40,988 nt of DNA. Origin: Candidatus Eiseniibacteriota bacterium (GTDB lineage Bacteria; Eisenbacteria; RBG-16-71-46; JACRLI01). Position numbers and translations under genes: made by a program. Of the stretch, positions 17,490 through 25,782 are shown in pieces. The stretch covers positions 1 through 40,988 of the forward strand of contig JANXVU010000014.1 in the NCBI GenBank assembly GCA_025351485.1. Direction: 5' to 3'. The first letter of the stretch is position 1; every line of letters begins with the position of its first letter. Under the pieces are notes generated by a model that saw only the letters and a program-made list of their open reading frames with translations, was not told the DNA's origin and did not search any database.

Positions 17490-18283
17490 TCATGGCGCGC
17501 GCATCGGCTTTCCGGGCATTTCGCATTTCGCCGCTGCTCCTGCTGGCGTGGGCCCCGCTCGCCTGGATGGTGTGGCTGGCGGTCCGGGTTCCGCAGGGCG
17601 AAGCGCTCACCCTGGGGCTGGGCAACTTTTCCGACCTGCTGGGCTCCGGCCCATTCCTGCGCTACACCCTGAACAGCGCCATCGTGGCCGCGTGGGTGGT
17701 GGGGCTCAACCTGCTGTTCGCTTCCCTGGTGGGCTACGCGCTGGCGCGCGGGCGGTTTCGCGGCAAGCGGCCGCTGCTCTTTTCGATCCTGATCACCCTG
17801 ATGGTGCCCCGGCAGGTCACCATGATCCCGGTGTACCTGATGGCGGCGCGCATGCACATGATCGACACCTACCCTGCGCTGATCGCCCCTTTTGCAGTGG
17901 ACGCCTTCAACATCTTCCTGATGCGCCAGTACATGCAGCAGATCCCCCCGGAGATGGAGGATGCCGCCCGCGTGGACGGCGCCTCGGAGCTGCGGATCTT
18001 CTTCCAGGTGGTCATGCCCATGGTGCGCCCGGCCCTGGCGGTGATGGGCGTGAACACTTTCCTGGTGAACTGGAACTCGTTCCTGTACCCGCTGGTGCTG
18101 ACCAATTCCGACGCCATGCGAACGCTCCCGGTCGGGCTCGCATTGTACGCGCAGGGGGAGCACAGCGTGGACTGGGGGCACCTGATGGCAGGGGCCCTCA
18201 TCGGCACGCTGCCGGTGCTGGCCGCCTTCCTCGCGTTCCAGAAACAGATCGTGGAAGGCATCCTGGCGGGGACGGGGAAATAG
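17486..18283 (+). CDS. Sugar ABC transporter permease (MalG/UgpE type)
   Basis: The second permease, 265 residues, with the EAA loop EMEDAARVDGASELRIFFQV and the family segments LVGYALARGRFRGKR, TLMVPRQVTMIPVYLM and NWNSFLYPLVL. Two ATG codons (17486 and 17492) are in frame; the first is preferred because it overlaps the upstream stop and has GGGGAAGG upstream. The anmK ATG is only two bases after its stop. It should pair with the previous permease to form the translocation pore. Confidence 0.93.
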   Translation: MIMARASAFRAFRISPLLLLAWAPLAWMVWLAVRVPQGEALTLGLGNFSDLLGSGPFLRYTLNSAIVAAWVVGLNLLFASLVGYALARGRFRGKRPLLFSILITLMVPRQVTMIPVYLMAARMHMIDTYPALIAPFAVDAFNIFLMRQYMQQIPPEMEDAARVDGASELRIFFQVVMPMVRPALAVMGVNTFLVNWNSFLYPLVLTNSDAMRTLPVGLALYAQGEHSVDWGHLMAGALIGTLPVLAAFLAFQKQIVEGILAGTGK

Positions 18284-18285
18284 CC

Positions 18286-19443
18286 ATGGCCAGGGCGAAG
18301 TCGCTGCGGGTCCTGGGGATCATGAGCGGAACCTCCGCGGACGGAGTGACGGTGGCCGGCGCATCCATTTCCGGCGATCCCGAGGCGCCCCGTGCGAAGT
18401 ACCTGGGGTTCCTGGAGCGAAGCTACCCGGCCGCGTTGCGCAGGAGGCTACTTGCGGCCGCCGAGCCGGGCGGAGGAAGCGCCGCCGAGGTCGCCTCGCT
18501 GCACGTGGAGCTGGCGGAGTTCTGGGCCGCCGCCGCGGACAGGTTCGCCGGCGGGCCCCGCGGCCTGGCGCGATACGATCTGCTGGCTTCGCACGGCCAC
18601 ACGCTGCATCACCGTCCGCCGTCGGGGGGCCGCCGGGGATTTTCGCTGCAGGTGGGGGATGCATCCACGCTGGCCGAGCGCACCGGGCTCACCGTGGTCC
18701 ACGATTTTCGCCCCCGCGACCTGGCGCTGGGCGGGCAGGGCGCGCCGCTGGTGCCGCGGGCCGACCTGGCGATGTTCGGCAGCCGGCGCGAGCCCCGGGT
18801 GGCGCTGAACCTGGGAGGCATCGCCAATCTCACGGTGCTGCCGGCGGTCGGCGGTCCTGGCGAGGTGCTGGCGTTCGACACCGGTCCCGGGAACATGGTC
18901 ATGGACGCCCTGGCTTTGCGCGCCACCCGCGGCCGCGAAGCGTTTGACCGCGGCGGAAAGCTGGCCTCGTCGGGACGGCCGGACGCGCGGCTCCTGCGCG
19001 GCTGGCTGCGGCATCCGTTCTTTGGAAAGCTCCCCCCGCGCTCCACCGGCCGCGAGGACTTCGGCGAGGCCTTCGCGCGCCCGGCCGTGCGTGCGGTGAG
19101 CTCGGGCAGGATCCGCTGGAAGGACGCCCTCGCGACCGCCGCGCTCCTGACGGCATTCAGCGTGGCTTCCGGCGTGCAGGCCTACGGCATTTCCGGTACC
19201 CGCCGGGTGATCGGGGCGGGCGGCGGAATGAAGAACCGCTTTCTGGTCCGGCTCCTGGCCGGATTGCTCCACCCCATCCGGCTGGAGCGCTCGGAGGACC
19301 ATGGCGTGCCGGGCCCGGCACGCGAAGCGCTGGCCTTTGCCCTGCTCGGCTACTTCACCTGGAACGGCGTTCCGGGTAATCTGCCTTCGGCCACCGGTGC
19401 CCGTCATGCGGCCGTGCTGGGCAGCCTGACTCCGGGGCGTTGA
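18286..19443 (+). CDS. anmK: Anhydro-N-acetylmuramic acid kinase
   Basis: Hydrolyses the 1,6-anhydro ring and phosphorylates to MurNAc-6-P, which is the MurQ substrate. The 385-residue protein has the ATP-binding MSGTSADGVT near residue 14, DLLASHGHTLHHRP, VVHDFRPRDLALGGQGAPLVP, ALNLGGIANLTVLP, FDTGPGNMVMD and GAGGGMKNRFLV. These are ASKHA-fold and AnmK-specific motifs, and the length fits the family. It sits two bases behind the permease. Together with murQ and the importer it makes a coherent salvage route for cell-wall amino sugars. Confidence 0.95.
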   Translation: MARAKSLRVLGIMSGTSADGVTVAGASISGDPEAPRAKYLGFLERSYPAALRRRLLAAAEPGGGSAAEVASLHVELAEFWAAAADRFAGGPRGLARYDLLASHGHTLHHRPPSGGRRGFSLQVGDASTLAERTGLTVVHDFRPRDLALGGQGAPLVPRADLAMFGSRREPRVALNLGGIANLTVLPAVGGPGEVLAFDTGPGNMVMDALALRATRGREAFDRGGKLASSGRPDARLLRGWLRHPFFGKLPPRSTGREDFGEAFARPAVRAVSSGRIRWKDALATAALLTAFSVASGVQAYGISGTRRVIGAGGGMKNRFLVRLLAGLLHPIRLERSEDHGVPGPAREALAFALLGYFTWNGVPGNLPSATGARHAAVLGSLTPGR

Positions 19444-19475
19444 TGCGGCCCCGGGAGACGTTCAACGGAGGAATG

Positions 19476-20762
19476 ATGCGGCTCCATGGAGCGTGGTTCC
19501 TGTTCGCGGTCCTGCTGTGCGGTTGCGCCGCCATGCGCCAGAGCGTGCGGGAGGGCCTGTCCACGGCCGGCCAGGAGCCGTGGATCCGCGTGGGACTCTC
19601 GAGCGACGTCTCCACGTTCGAGATGACCTCCGACCAGGACATGATCCTGACCATCCGAGACGCGCAAGGAGGCCGCCGCCGCTCTCCGCGCCAGATCGGC
19701 CGGGAGCTGCGAATCGGCCCGGAAGGCGGGATTGGTCTGCAGGGCGGGCACGACTATCGGGAGACGTTGCCGGAAGGAGACACCATCGTGGTGGACTTCC
19801 AGTCTCATCCGCTGGAGAACCGCTTCGCCTGGAACGGTCGCCACTACACCGGAAGAATGATGGTATTCCGCAACGCCCGCTCCGGGTTCAACGTGGTGAA
19901 CGTGCTGCCCATGGAACGTTACCTTGATGGAGTGGTGCCGGCCGAAATCGGCGGGCCGGCGAACGGCTCCGCCGAGGCGGTCAAGGCGCAGGCGGTGGCT
20001 GCGCGCACCTACACCGTCTATTTTTTCGGGCGGCGGGCCTCGGAAGGGTTCGACCTCTTCGGCACCACGGAAGACCAGGTGTACGGCGGCCTGGAGTCGG
20101 AGAAGCCCGCCATCAGCGCGCTGGTCGCCGAGACCCGCGGCAAGGTGCTGTTCTCCGAGGGCAGGCCGGTGCGCGCGATGTATTCCTCCAATTGCGGCGG
20201 CATGTGCGCCTCGCTGGACGAGGCGTTCCCCAGCTCGGCGGAATCCTGCCTGATCCCGCACCGGGACCGCGCGCCCGACCAGGACCCGGGCAGTTCGTTC
20301 TGCTCCGCGGCATCGGTGTACCGTTGGAAGGAGGAGTGGACGGTCCAGGAATTCGAAGGGCTGCTGGCCCGGAACGGCCCCGCCGACTGGCGCACCGAGG
20401 ACGGCCAGCTTCGCGGCCGCGTGCTGGACGTGCGGGTGGGCGAGCGCAGCGCCTCGGGCCGCGTGAAACGCCTGGACATCGAGACCACCACCGGCGTGCT
20501 ACAGTTGGACGAAATGAAGATCCGCGCCACGCTTCGCCGGCACGGCGACGGGGATCCGATCCTGCGCAGCACGCTGTTCAAGATCGCCGTGGACTTTGAC
20601 GGGGATACTCCGGTGAAGGTGGTGGCGTCCGGAGCGGGCAACGGTCATGGCGTGGGCCTGTGCCAGTACGGCGCCAGGGGAATGGCATCGGCGGGCTATC
20701 GGCACGACCAGATCCTGCTTCACTACTACCGCGGCGCACAACTGGCTTCGCTCTATCCCTGA
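19476..20762 (+). CDS. SpoIID/LytB-domain lipoprotein, probable peptidoglycan hydrolase
   Basis: SpoIID-like proteins are lytic transglycosylases that cut denuded glycan strands. The 428-residue product has a lipoprotein signal (AVLLCGC). Core motifs are MERYLDGVVPAEI, EAVKAQAVAARTY, the repeated SSNCGGMC segment, and the C-terminal GHGVGLCQYGARGMASAGY with HYYRGAQL. ATG 19476 is chosen because GGAGGA lies at 19467-19472 and the lipoprotein signal follows at once. The earlier in-frame codons at 19440, 19443 and 19473 remain possible. It ends the salvage operon and could generate anhydro-sugars that AnmK uses; that link is inference. Confidence 0.9.
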   Translation: MRLHGAWFLFAVLLCGCAAMRQSVREGLSTAGQEPWIRVGLSSDVSTFEMTSDQDMILTIRDAQGGRRRSPRQIGRELRIGPEGGIGLQGGHDYRETLPEGDTIVVDFQSHPLENRFAWNGRHYTGRMMVFRNARSGFNVVNVLPMERYLDGVVPAEIGGPANGSAEAVKAQAVAARTYTVYFFGRRASEGFDLFGTTEDQVYGGLESEKPAISALVAETRGKVLFSEGRPVRAMYSSNCGGMCASLDEAFPSSAESCLIPHRDRAPDQDPGSSFCSAASVYRWKEEWTVQEFEGLLARNGPADWRTEDGQLRGRVLDVRVGERSASGRVKRLDIETTTGVLQLDEMKIRATLRRHGDGDPILRSTLFKIAVDFDGDTPVKVVASGAGNGHGVGLCQYGARGMASAGYRHDQILLHYYRGAQLASLYP

Positions 20763-20812
20763 AGGGTTGAAGCGGCGGATCCGGGGGGCGGCAAAAGGGG
20801 ACTCCCCCTCGG

Positions 20813-20841
20813 TTGACTCGGACCGGGAATCCTGCTACTTT
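20813..20841 (+). promoter_or_regulatory. Promoter of tRNA-Asp
   Basis: TTGACT (20813-20818, 5/6), 17 bases, TACTTT (20836-20841). The expected start is around 20849, about 15 bases before the mature tRNA. Confidence 0.6.
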
Positions 20842-20863
20842 CCCCTAGGTTTGACGCTGGTGT

Positions 20864-20940
20864 GGTGCTGTAGTTCAGTCGGTTAGAACGCCTGCCTGTC
20901 ACGCAGGAGGTCGCGAGTTCGAGTCTCGTCAGCACCGCCA
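20864..20940 (+). tRNA. tRNA-Asp (GTC)
   Basis: A complete 77-base cloverleaf with encoded CCA. The acceptor stem pairs GGTGCTG (20864-20870) with CAGCACC (20930-20936); the discriminator base is G. The anticodon arm is CCTGC-CTGTCAC-GCAGG (20891-20907) with anticodon GTC. The T arm is GCGAG-TTCGAGT-CTCGT (20913-20929) with one G-U pair. It has its own promoter and terminator, so it is transcribed separately. Confidence 0.97.
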
Positions 20941-20947
20941 TCTCGTA

Positions 20948-20991
20948 AACGCCCTGTCCGCAATTAGTTAGCGGCAGGGCGTTCGTCTTTT
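20948..20991 (+). terminator. Rho-independent terminator after tRNA-Asp
   Basis: AACGCCCTG (20948-20956) pairs perfectly with CAGGGCGTT (20975-20983), extended inside by CCGC/GCGG (20958-20961 and 20971-20974) with one bulged T and an AT-rich loop. CGTCTTTT follows. Confidence 0.9.
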
Positions 20992-21034
20992 CAGCCCCCG
21001 CTTCGGCTTGCCGGTCACTCCTCTGTCGGGCCCC

Positions 21035-21050
21035 ACGAACTATTTCGTAG
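21035..21050 (+). promoter_or_regulatory. Interleaved short inverted repeats upstream of the first DUF5916 gene
   Basis: ACGAA (21035-21039) and TTCGT (21044-21048) flank CTAT, and CTA (21040-21042) and TAG (21048-21050) overlap them. The place, 137 bases before the ATG at 21187 of an operon that encodes a BlaI-type repressor, makes it a candidate operator. It does not match the classical TACA-TGTA BlaI site, and no convincing -35/-10 pair is seen in 20992-21186. Confidence 0.2.
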
Positions 21051-21186
21051 ATTGCGTGCAACCTTCTTCCTTGTCTTTCCGTCCCAAACCCTGTCGCGTG
21101 CCACGCGGGCCCCGGTTGTTCTCGGCAGCCGGCCGCATGAAATTCCAGGGCGCCGCCCTGGCCCCGTCCCCGGAGGAGCGCAGCTC

Positions 21187-23541
21187 ATGATCCGATCCGA
21201 CCGTTCGCCGAGAGCCCGCGAATTTTTCGCCCTGGCCGTCGTCGCCGCCCTGGTGGCGCTCATCGCCCCCGCGGCCGGCGCCCAGACCGACACCACCGCC
21301 GCGGCGCCAAAGAAGCTCCAGGTCATGGACTACTCCATCCACCCCGCTTCGGGCCCTATCGTGATCGACGGAGTCCTGGACGAAGCCGCCTGGGGCGACG
21401 CCCTGGAGGTATCCGACTTCCGCGAGTTCCGGCCCGGCGATAACCTGGCACCCAGGGCGCGAACGGTGTGCAAGGTCGCCTACGACCACGACCATCTGTA
21501 CTTCAGTGCGCGGTGCTTCGATCCCGAACCGGCCAAGATCCGGGCCCACCTCACCGACCGCGACCGGCTGTACAACGACGACTTCGTGGGGCTGTCGATC
21601 GACACGTTCCTGGACCATCGCACCGGCTACGAATTCCTGGTGAACCCGCTGGGCATCCAGGGCGACCTGGCCATGAGCAACGGCGGGGACGAGGACGACT
21701 CGTGGGACGGGCTGTGGCAGAGCGCGGCGCGCGTCGACTCGCTGGGCTGGACCTGCGAGGTCTCGATCCCCACCCGCACCCTGCGCTTCCGGGACGTACC
21801 GGTGAACCAGTGGGGCTTCAGCTTCTTCCGGACCTGGCCCCGCGACAGCCGCTACCAGTTCATCTCGAACCGCACCAGCCGCGACGAGCCGTGCTGGATG
21901 TGCCAGTACGACCACCTGGATTCGCTCAGCGACCTGGAGGCCGGCCGGAACCTCCAGGTGCTGCCCTACGCCACGCAGTCGCTGGTGGGCACCCGCTCCG
22001 CGCTGGGATCTCCCTTCAAACGGGACGAAGCCACCAAGGTCGGCGCGACCGTGAAATGGGGCATCTCCCCGAGCATCACTCTGGACGGAACGCTTCGGCC
22101 GGACTTCGCGCAGGTCGAAGCCGACGAGTCGCAGATCAGCGTGAACAACGCGTCCGCGCTGTACTTCAACGAAAAGCGGCCGTTCTTCCTGGAGGGCAAC
22201 ACCATTTTCCAGGGAATCGGCAATCTCTACTATAGCCGCAACATCAACGACCCCTCGCTCGCGGGCAAACTCACCGGGCGCGAGGGGCGATTTCAGTTCG
22301 GGGCGCTGGTGGCGCACGACCGGACCACGCCGCTCATCCTGCCCTACAGCGAGGGAAGCGTCGGCATCGCCAGCCTCGGCCGTTCGAGCGACGACTTGCT
22401 GCTGCGCGGCCGCCGCGACCTGATGAAGGACAGCAACATCGGCTTCACCCTCACCGATCGCGAGTACGGTGCGGGAAACACTTCCGCCACGGAAAGGGCA
22501 TCCGGCACGGGATTCAACCGGCTCGGCGCGGTGGACGCGCAGATACGCCTCGCCGACCACCTGCGCTGGACCTGGTACGTGGCGGGTTCTTCCACGAAGG
22601 ACGTCGCCGATCCCGACGGCTACATTGGAAACCCCGGGGAGACTCATTCGGGATACTCCACCTACCAGGAACTGTTCTACAACAGCCGGGTGTACAACGG
22701 CGGGGTGTGGTTCACCAGCAAGTCCCACGACTATCGGGCCGACCTGGGATTCCAGGACCAGAACGACTACAAGGCGGTCGAGGGCTGGCACGAGCTGGAT
22801 TTCAGCCCCGCCGGCAAGGTCGTGGACTACATCCAGCCCACGTTCTACTTCATCCACAGGATCGACGGGCAGAACCGCCTCCGCGAGCAGGTGTTCCAGT
22901 CGCAGGTCGATGTCCGCTTCAAGGGCCAGTGGGAGATCAACGTGGCCGCGGCCACCAAGGCTACCCGTTTCCTGGACACGCTCTACCACCACGAGGCGCT
23001 GCGCGTGAACATCGACAAGCGCGGCGGAGGCCTGGTCGGGTTCCACGGCAACTACCGCACCGCCCACGATGTGTACCGCGGCGGGGAGCACGACTTCCCG
23101 CTCGCCACCCGCGTCGCCGGCGCGCGCAATTTCACCGCCAGTTTCGATGTTCGTCCCACCAGCAACCTGTTGCTGACGGTTGCCGGCCAGGACTTCCGCC
23201 TGAGCGACCGCGACGCGGACAGCCTGCGCGTAGGCGTGGAACTCGGGCTGCTGCGCGTAACCTACCAGTTCACGCCTCGGCTGTTCGTGAGGATGTTGAC
23301 CCAGTACCAGCGCTACAACCAGCCGTGGCTGGCGCCCGAAGGCAGGATCTACAAGTCGGTCACCAACCAGTTCCTGATGAGCTACAAGCTGAACTACGCC
23401 ACCGTGTTCTTCCTGGGCCTGAACGGGGACTACGACAACTCCCTGGCCTACGAGGACGGCAACATGCCGCCGGAGGGCGCAAAGCTGGCGCAGAACGCAC
23501 GCGGCGCCTTTGCCAAGATGCAGTACCTGTGGTCTTACTAG
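21187..23541 (+). CDS. DUF5916 outer-membrane protein with CBM9-like N-terminal domain (copy 1)
   Basis: A 784-residue exported protein of unknown function. It has a signal peptide (about residues 1-32), then a family 9 carbohydrate-binding-like beta-sandwich (IVIDGVLDEAAWGDA, KVAYDHDHLYFSARCFD, TGYEFLVNPLGIQGD), then a long DUF5916 region rich in alternating hydrophobic strands and aromatic residues. It ends in YLWSY, an aromatic terminus suited to BAM-dependent outer-membrane insertion. CWMC (Cys236 and Cys239) has a counterpart in the second copy at 26608. ATG 21187 is chosen for GGAGGAG at 21172-21178 and the following signal peptide. The blaI-like gene starts ten bases after its stop with AAGGAG, so the two are probably cotranscribed. 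Confidence 0.85.
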   Translation: MIRSDRSPRAREFFALAVVAALVALIAPAAGAQTDTTAAAPKKLQVMDYSIHPASGPIVIDGVLDEAAWGDALEVSDFREFRPGDNLAPRARTVCKVAYDHDHLYFSARCFDPEPAKIRAHLTDRDRLYNDDFVGLSIDTFLDHRTGYEFLVNPLGIQGDLAMSNGGDEDDSWDGLWQSAARVDSLGWTCEVSIPTRTLRFRDVPVNQWGFSFFRTWPRDSRYQFISNRTSRDEPCWMCQYDHLDSLSDLEAGRNLQVLPYATQSLVGTRSALGSPFKRDEATKVGATVKWGISPSITLDGTLRPDFAQVEADESQISVNNASALYFNEKRPFFLEGNTIFQGIGNLYYSRNINDPSLAGKLTGREGRFQFGALVAHDRTTPLILPYSEGSVGIASLGRSSDDLLLRGRRDLMKDSNIGFTLTDREYGAGNTSATERASGTGFNRLGAVDAQIRLADHLRWTWYVAGSSTKDVADPDGYIGNPGETHSGYSTYQELFYNSRVYNGGVWFTSKSHDYRADLGFQDQNDYKAVEGWHELDFSPAGKVVDYIQPTFYFIHRIDGQNRLREQVFQSQVDVRFKGQWEINVAAATKATRFLDTLYHHEALRVNIDKRGGGLVGFHGNYRTAHDVYRGGEHDFPLATRVAGARNFTASFDVRPTSNLLLTVAGQDFRLSDRDADSLRVGVELGLLRVTYQFTPRLFVRMLTQYQRYNQPWLAPEGRIYKSVTNQFLMSYKLNYATVFFLGLNGDYDNSLAYEDGNMPPEGAKLAQNARGAFAKMQYLWSY

Positions 23542-23551
23542 AAGGAGCCTC

Positions 23552-23938
23552 ATGTCCAGGGACTTCCAGCGGCCCACCGAAGCGGAACTCGAAATCCTGA
23601 CCGTGCTGTGGCACCGGGGCCCGAGCACCGTGCGCGAAGTGCACGACACGCTCTCCCTGCGGCGCACGGTCGGCTATACCACGGTCCTGAAATTCCTCCA
23701 GATCATGGCGGAAAAGGGACTGGTGCGTCGAAACGAGGCCCAGCGCGCCCATGTGTACGAGGCGACCCCGCCGCGCGAGCAGACTCGCGGATTGCTGGTC
23801 CGGGACCTGCTGGAGCGGGCGTTCGGCGGCTCGTCGATGCAACTGGTGATGCACGCTCTGTCCCAGAAGAAGGCCACTCCCGAGGAGATCGCCGAGATCC
23901 GCAGGTTGCTGGACCGGATGGAAGGAGACTCTGCATGA
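23552..23938 (+). CDS. BlaI/MecI/CopY-family transcriptional repressor
   Basis: A 128-residue winged-helix repressor of the penicillinase-repressor family. The N-terminal domain has the signature TEAELEILTVLWHRGPSTVREV, then TVGYTTVLKFLQIMAEKGLVRR as the recognition helix and wing. The C-terminal helices serve as the dimerisation arm that BlaR1-type signalling cleaves. It overlaps the M56 gene by four bases, the classical blaI-blaR1 pairing. No beta-lactamase or PBP gene is nearby. The likely targets are the flanking DUF5916 genes and its own operon, by inference. Confidence 0.9.
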   Translation: MSRDFQRPTEAELEILTVLWHRGPSTVREVHDTLSLRRTVGYTTVLKFLQIMAEKGLVRRNEAQRAHVYEATPPREQTRGLLVRDLLERAFGGSSMQLVMHALSQKKATPEEIAEIRRLLDRMEGDSA

Positions 23939-25782
23939 TCCCCTTCGATACCGTCCCGCCCCCTGTTGGCCGCGCGGTGGAGGCCCTGGGATGCGCGCTG
24001 CTGCACTCGGTGTGGCAGGGCGCGGCGTGCGCCGCGGGACTGCTCGCCTCGGACGTCGCGCTCCGCCGATCCCGCCCCGAGGTCCGCTATCTGTGCGCCT
24101 GCACCGCCCTTCTGCTTGCGCTGGCTCTTCCGGTTTCCACCGCACTCCAGAACCTGCGCCCCACCCCTGGCAGCTCGTCACTCGCGTCCACGACTGTTTC
24201 GGCCCTTGGCAGCGACCTCCCTTCCGCTCCTTCGCCAGGCACCGTTCGCGCGATCCTCGGATCCGGAGCCTTGCTGGCGACGGTGGAAGTCTCCGTGCGC
24301 CCCGCGGCTCTCCGCTTCATGCCGTGGGCCGTGGGGCTGTGGGCGGTTGGAGTGCTGGTTCTGTCGCTGCGCCTCCTGGGAGGCTGGTGGATCGCGCGGC
24401 GTCTCGCCCGCACCCGCGCCGGCGCGGAAGTGGATCGGCTGCGGGGCACGCTCGAGCATCTGGCCCGGCGCATGCGCGTTTCCGCGCCCGTCCGCATCTG
24501 CGAATCGGTCCTGGTGGAGGTGCCGACGGTGGTGGGGTGGCTTCGCCCGGTGATCCTGCTGCCGGTGAGCGTGCTGGCGTGCATGTCGCCGGCCCAGCTC
24601 GAGGCCCTGCTGGCCCACGAGCTCGAGCACATCCGGCGCCTGGACTACCTCGCCAACCTCACCCAGGCCTGGGTGGAAACGCTGCTCTTTTATCATCCCG
24701 CCGCGTGGTGGATCTCCTCCCGCATCCGGGCGGAGCGGGAACATTGCTGCGACGACGCCGCGGTGGCCGCGTGCCGGAATCCGGCGCTCTACGGGCGCGC
24801 GCTGGCGGCGCTGGAGCAGTTCCGCGGCCGCACACCGAAGCTCCTGCCGGCGGCGACCGGCGGCCCGCTGCTCTGGCGGATCCGGCGGCTGGCGGGGCAG
24901 AGGACCCCTGTGGCCCCGTCGGCCGGGTTCGCGGCGGTGATCCTGGTCTCTTCGGTCATGGCCCTGGCCGCCGTCACCGCGGCCGGCTCGACCCCGGCGG
25001 TGCGCGGTGTGGCGCGCGCAAGCTGGGTGCGCGCGGTTCGCATGGGAGCCTGGGCTGGTCGCGCGTACGGGGCCGGCCCGCACCGGGCGGCGGCGCTGGT
25101 GCGCTTCCCGGCCTCTCCCTCGGCGGCCCCGGTTGCCGGGGTCCTCGCCGATGCGCCGGTCGCCGAGGCCGATGCCGGTTCCGAAAACGACCGGGCCGTG
25201 CTCGCCGACAACGCAGTCGATGCCGGGAATCTCGCCGATCTGGAACGCCTCGGCTATGGCGGCCTGTCTGCCGAGCAGGCCGTGGAACTTCGGGAAGGAG
25301 AAGTGTCCGCCGACTACATCGCGGCCATGAACCGGGCTTTCGGCTCCAGGCTGACCGCCGCCCAACTGTTGCTGCTCAAGCAGGAGGACGTGGATGCGCG
25401 CTACGCTTCCGAGGTGTGCGAGTCCGGCCGCGCCCGTCTCTCGCCGGAGGACGTGGTCAGGCTGCACGCCGAGGACGTGTCGGGCGCCTACGTGGCCGAA
25501 CTGCGCGCACTGGGGCTCGGCGGCCTCGGGATCCGCGACTGGATCGCCCTGCACGGCGAGGACGTGAGCACCAGCTTCATCGCCAGCATGAAGGCGCTCG
25601 GACTGGAAGTCCTGACCCCCGCCGAGCTAATCCGCCTGCACCAGGAGGACGTGACCCCCGAGTTCGTGCGCCGCATGCGGCGCGAGGGATTTGAAGGAAG
25701 TTCCGTGGAGGAGATTATCCGGCTCCGCCAGCGCGCCCCCTCCGTGGGAGCACTCGAGAAGGACAAAGGAGACTACCTGTGA
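23935..25782 (+). CDS. M56 (BlaR1-like) membrane metalloprotease with six C-terminal 29-residue repeats
   Basis: A 615-residue inner-membrane zinc protease and probable signal transducer. Hydrophobic segments lie near residues 8-38, 52-70, 129-152 and 331-350. The active site is HELEH at 228-232, and Glu269 in ERE-H-CCDD is the likely third ligand. The region after the last membrane segment should be periplasmic. It lacks the penicillin-binding sensor of BlaR1. Instead an Ala-rich linker is followed by six tandem 29-residue repeats (residues 429-602), pattern (S/T)xx(F/Y)(V/I)xx(L/M)xxLG, then (E/D)L(I/V)xLHxEDV. The next gene has the same repeat. It overlaps blaI and the repeat gene by four bases each. 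The stimulus is unknown. Confidence 0.87.
   Translation: MIPFDTVPPPVGRAVEALGCALLHSVWQGAACAAGLLASDVALRRSRPEVRYLCACTALLLALALPVSTALQNLRPTPGSSSLASTTVSALGSDLPSAPSPGTVRAILGSGALLATVEVSVRPAALRFMPWAVGLWAVGVLVLSLRLLGGWWIARRLARTRAGAEVDRLRGTLEHLARRMRVSAPVRICESVLVEVPTVVGWLRPVILLPVSVLACMSPAQLEALLAHELEHIRRLDYLANLTQAWVETLLFYHPAAWWISSRIRAEREHCCDDAAVAACRNPALYGRALAALEQFRGRTPKLLPAATGGPLLWRIRRLAGQRTPVAPSAGFAAVILVSSVMALAAVTAAGSTPAVRGVARASWVRAVRMGAWAGRAYGAGPHRAAALVRFPASPSAAPVAGVLADAPVAEADAGSENDRAVLADNAVDAGNLADLERLGYGGLSAEQAVELREGEVSADYIAAMNRAFGSRLTAAQLLLLKQEDVDARYASEVCESGRARLSPEDVVRLHAEDVSGAYVAELRALGLGGLGIRDWIALHGEDVSTSFIASMKALGLEVLTPAELIRLHQEDVTPEFVRRMRREGFEGSSVEEIIRLRQRAPSVGALEKDKGDYL
25219..25740 (+). repeat. 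Six tandem 87-base coding repeats (29 residues each) in the M56 gene
   Basis: Repeats cover residues 429-457, 458-486, 487-515, 516-544, 545-573 and 574-602 with no insertions. Conserved positions are an aromatic at repeat position 4, Leu/Met at 8, Leu/Phe near 11-12, an acidic residue near 19-20, Leu/Ile near 21-24, and an EDV end in four of the six copies. The DNA copies have diverged, so this is a protein-level repeat. Confidence 0.85.

Noticed and set aside
20864-20940. tRNA-Asp as an integration site for a mobile element
   Set aside because: No integrase, no direct repeat of the tRNA 3' end and no change in gene style on either side.
23552-25782. A beta-lactam resistance regulator pair (blaI-blaR1)
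   Set aside because: The M56 protein has repeats instead of the penicillin-binding sensor domain, and no beta-lactamase or PBP gene is nearby.
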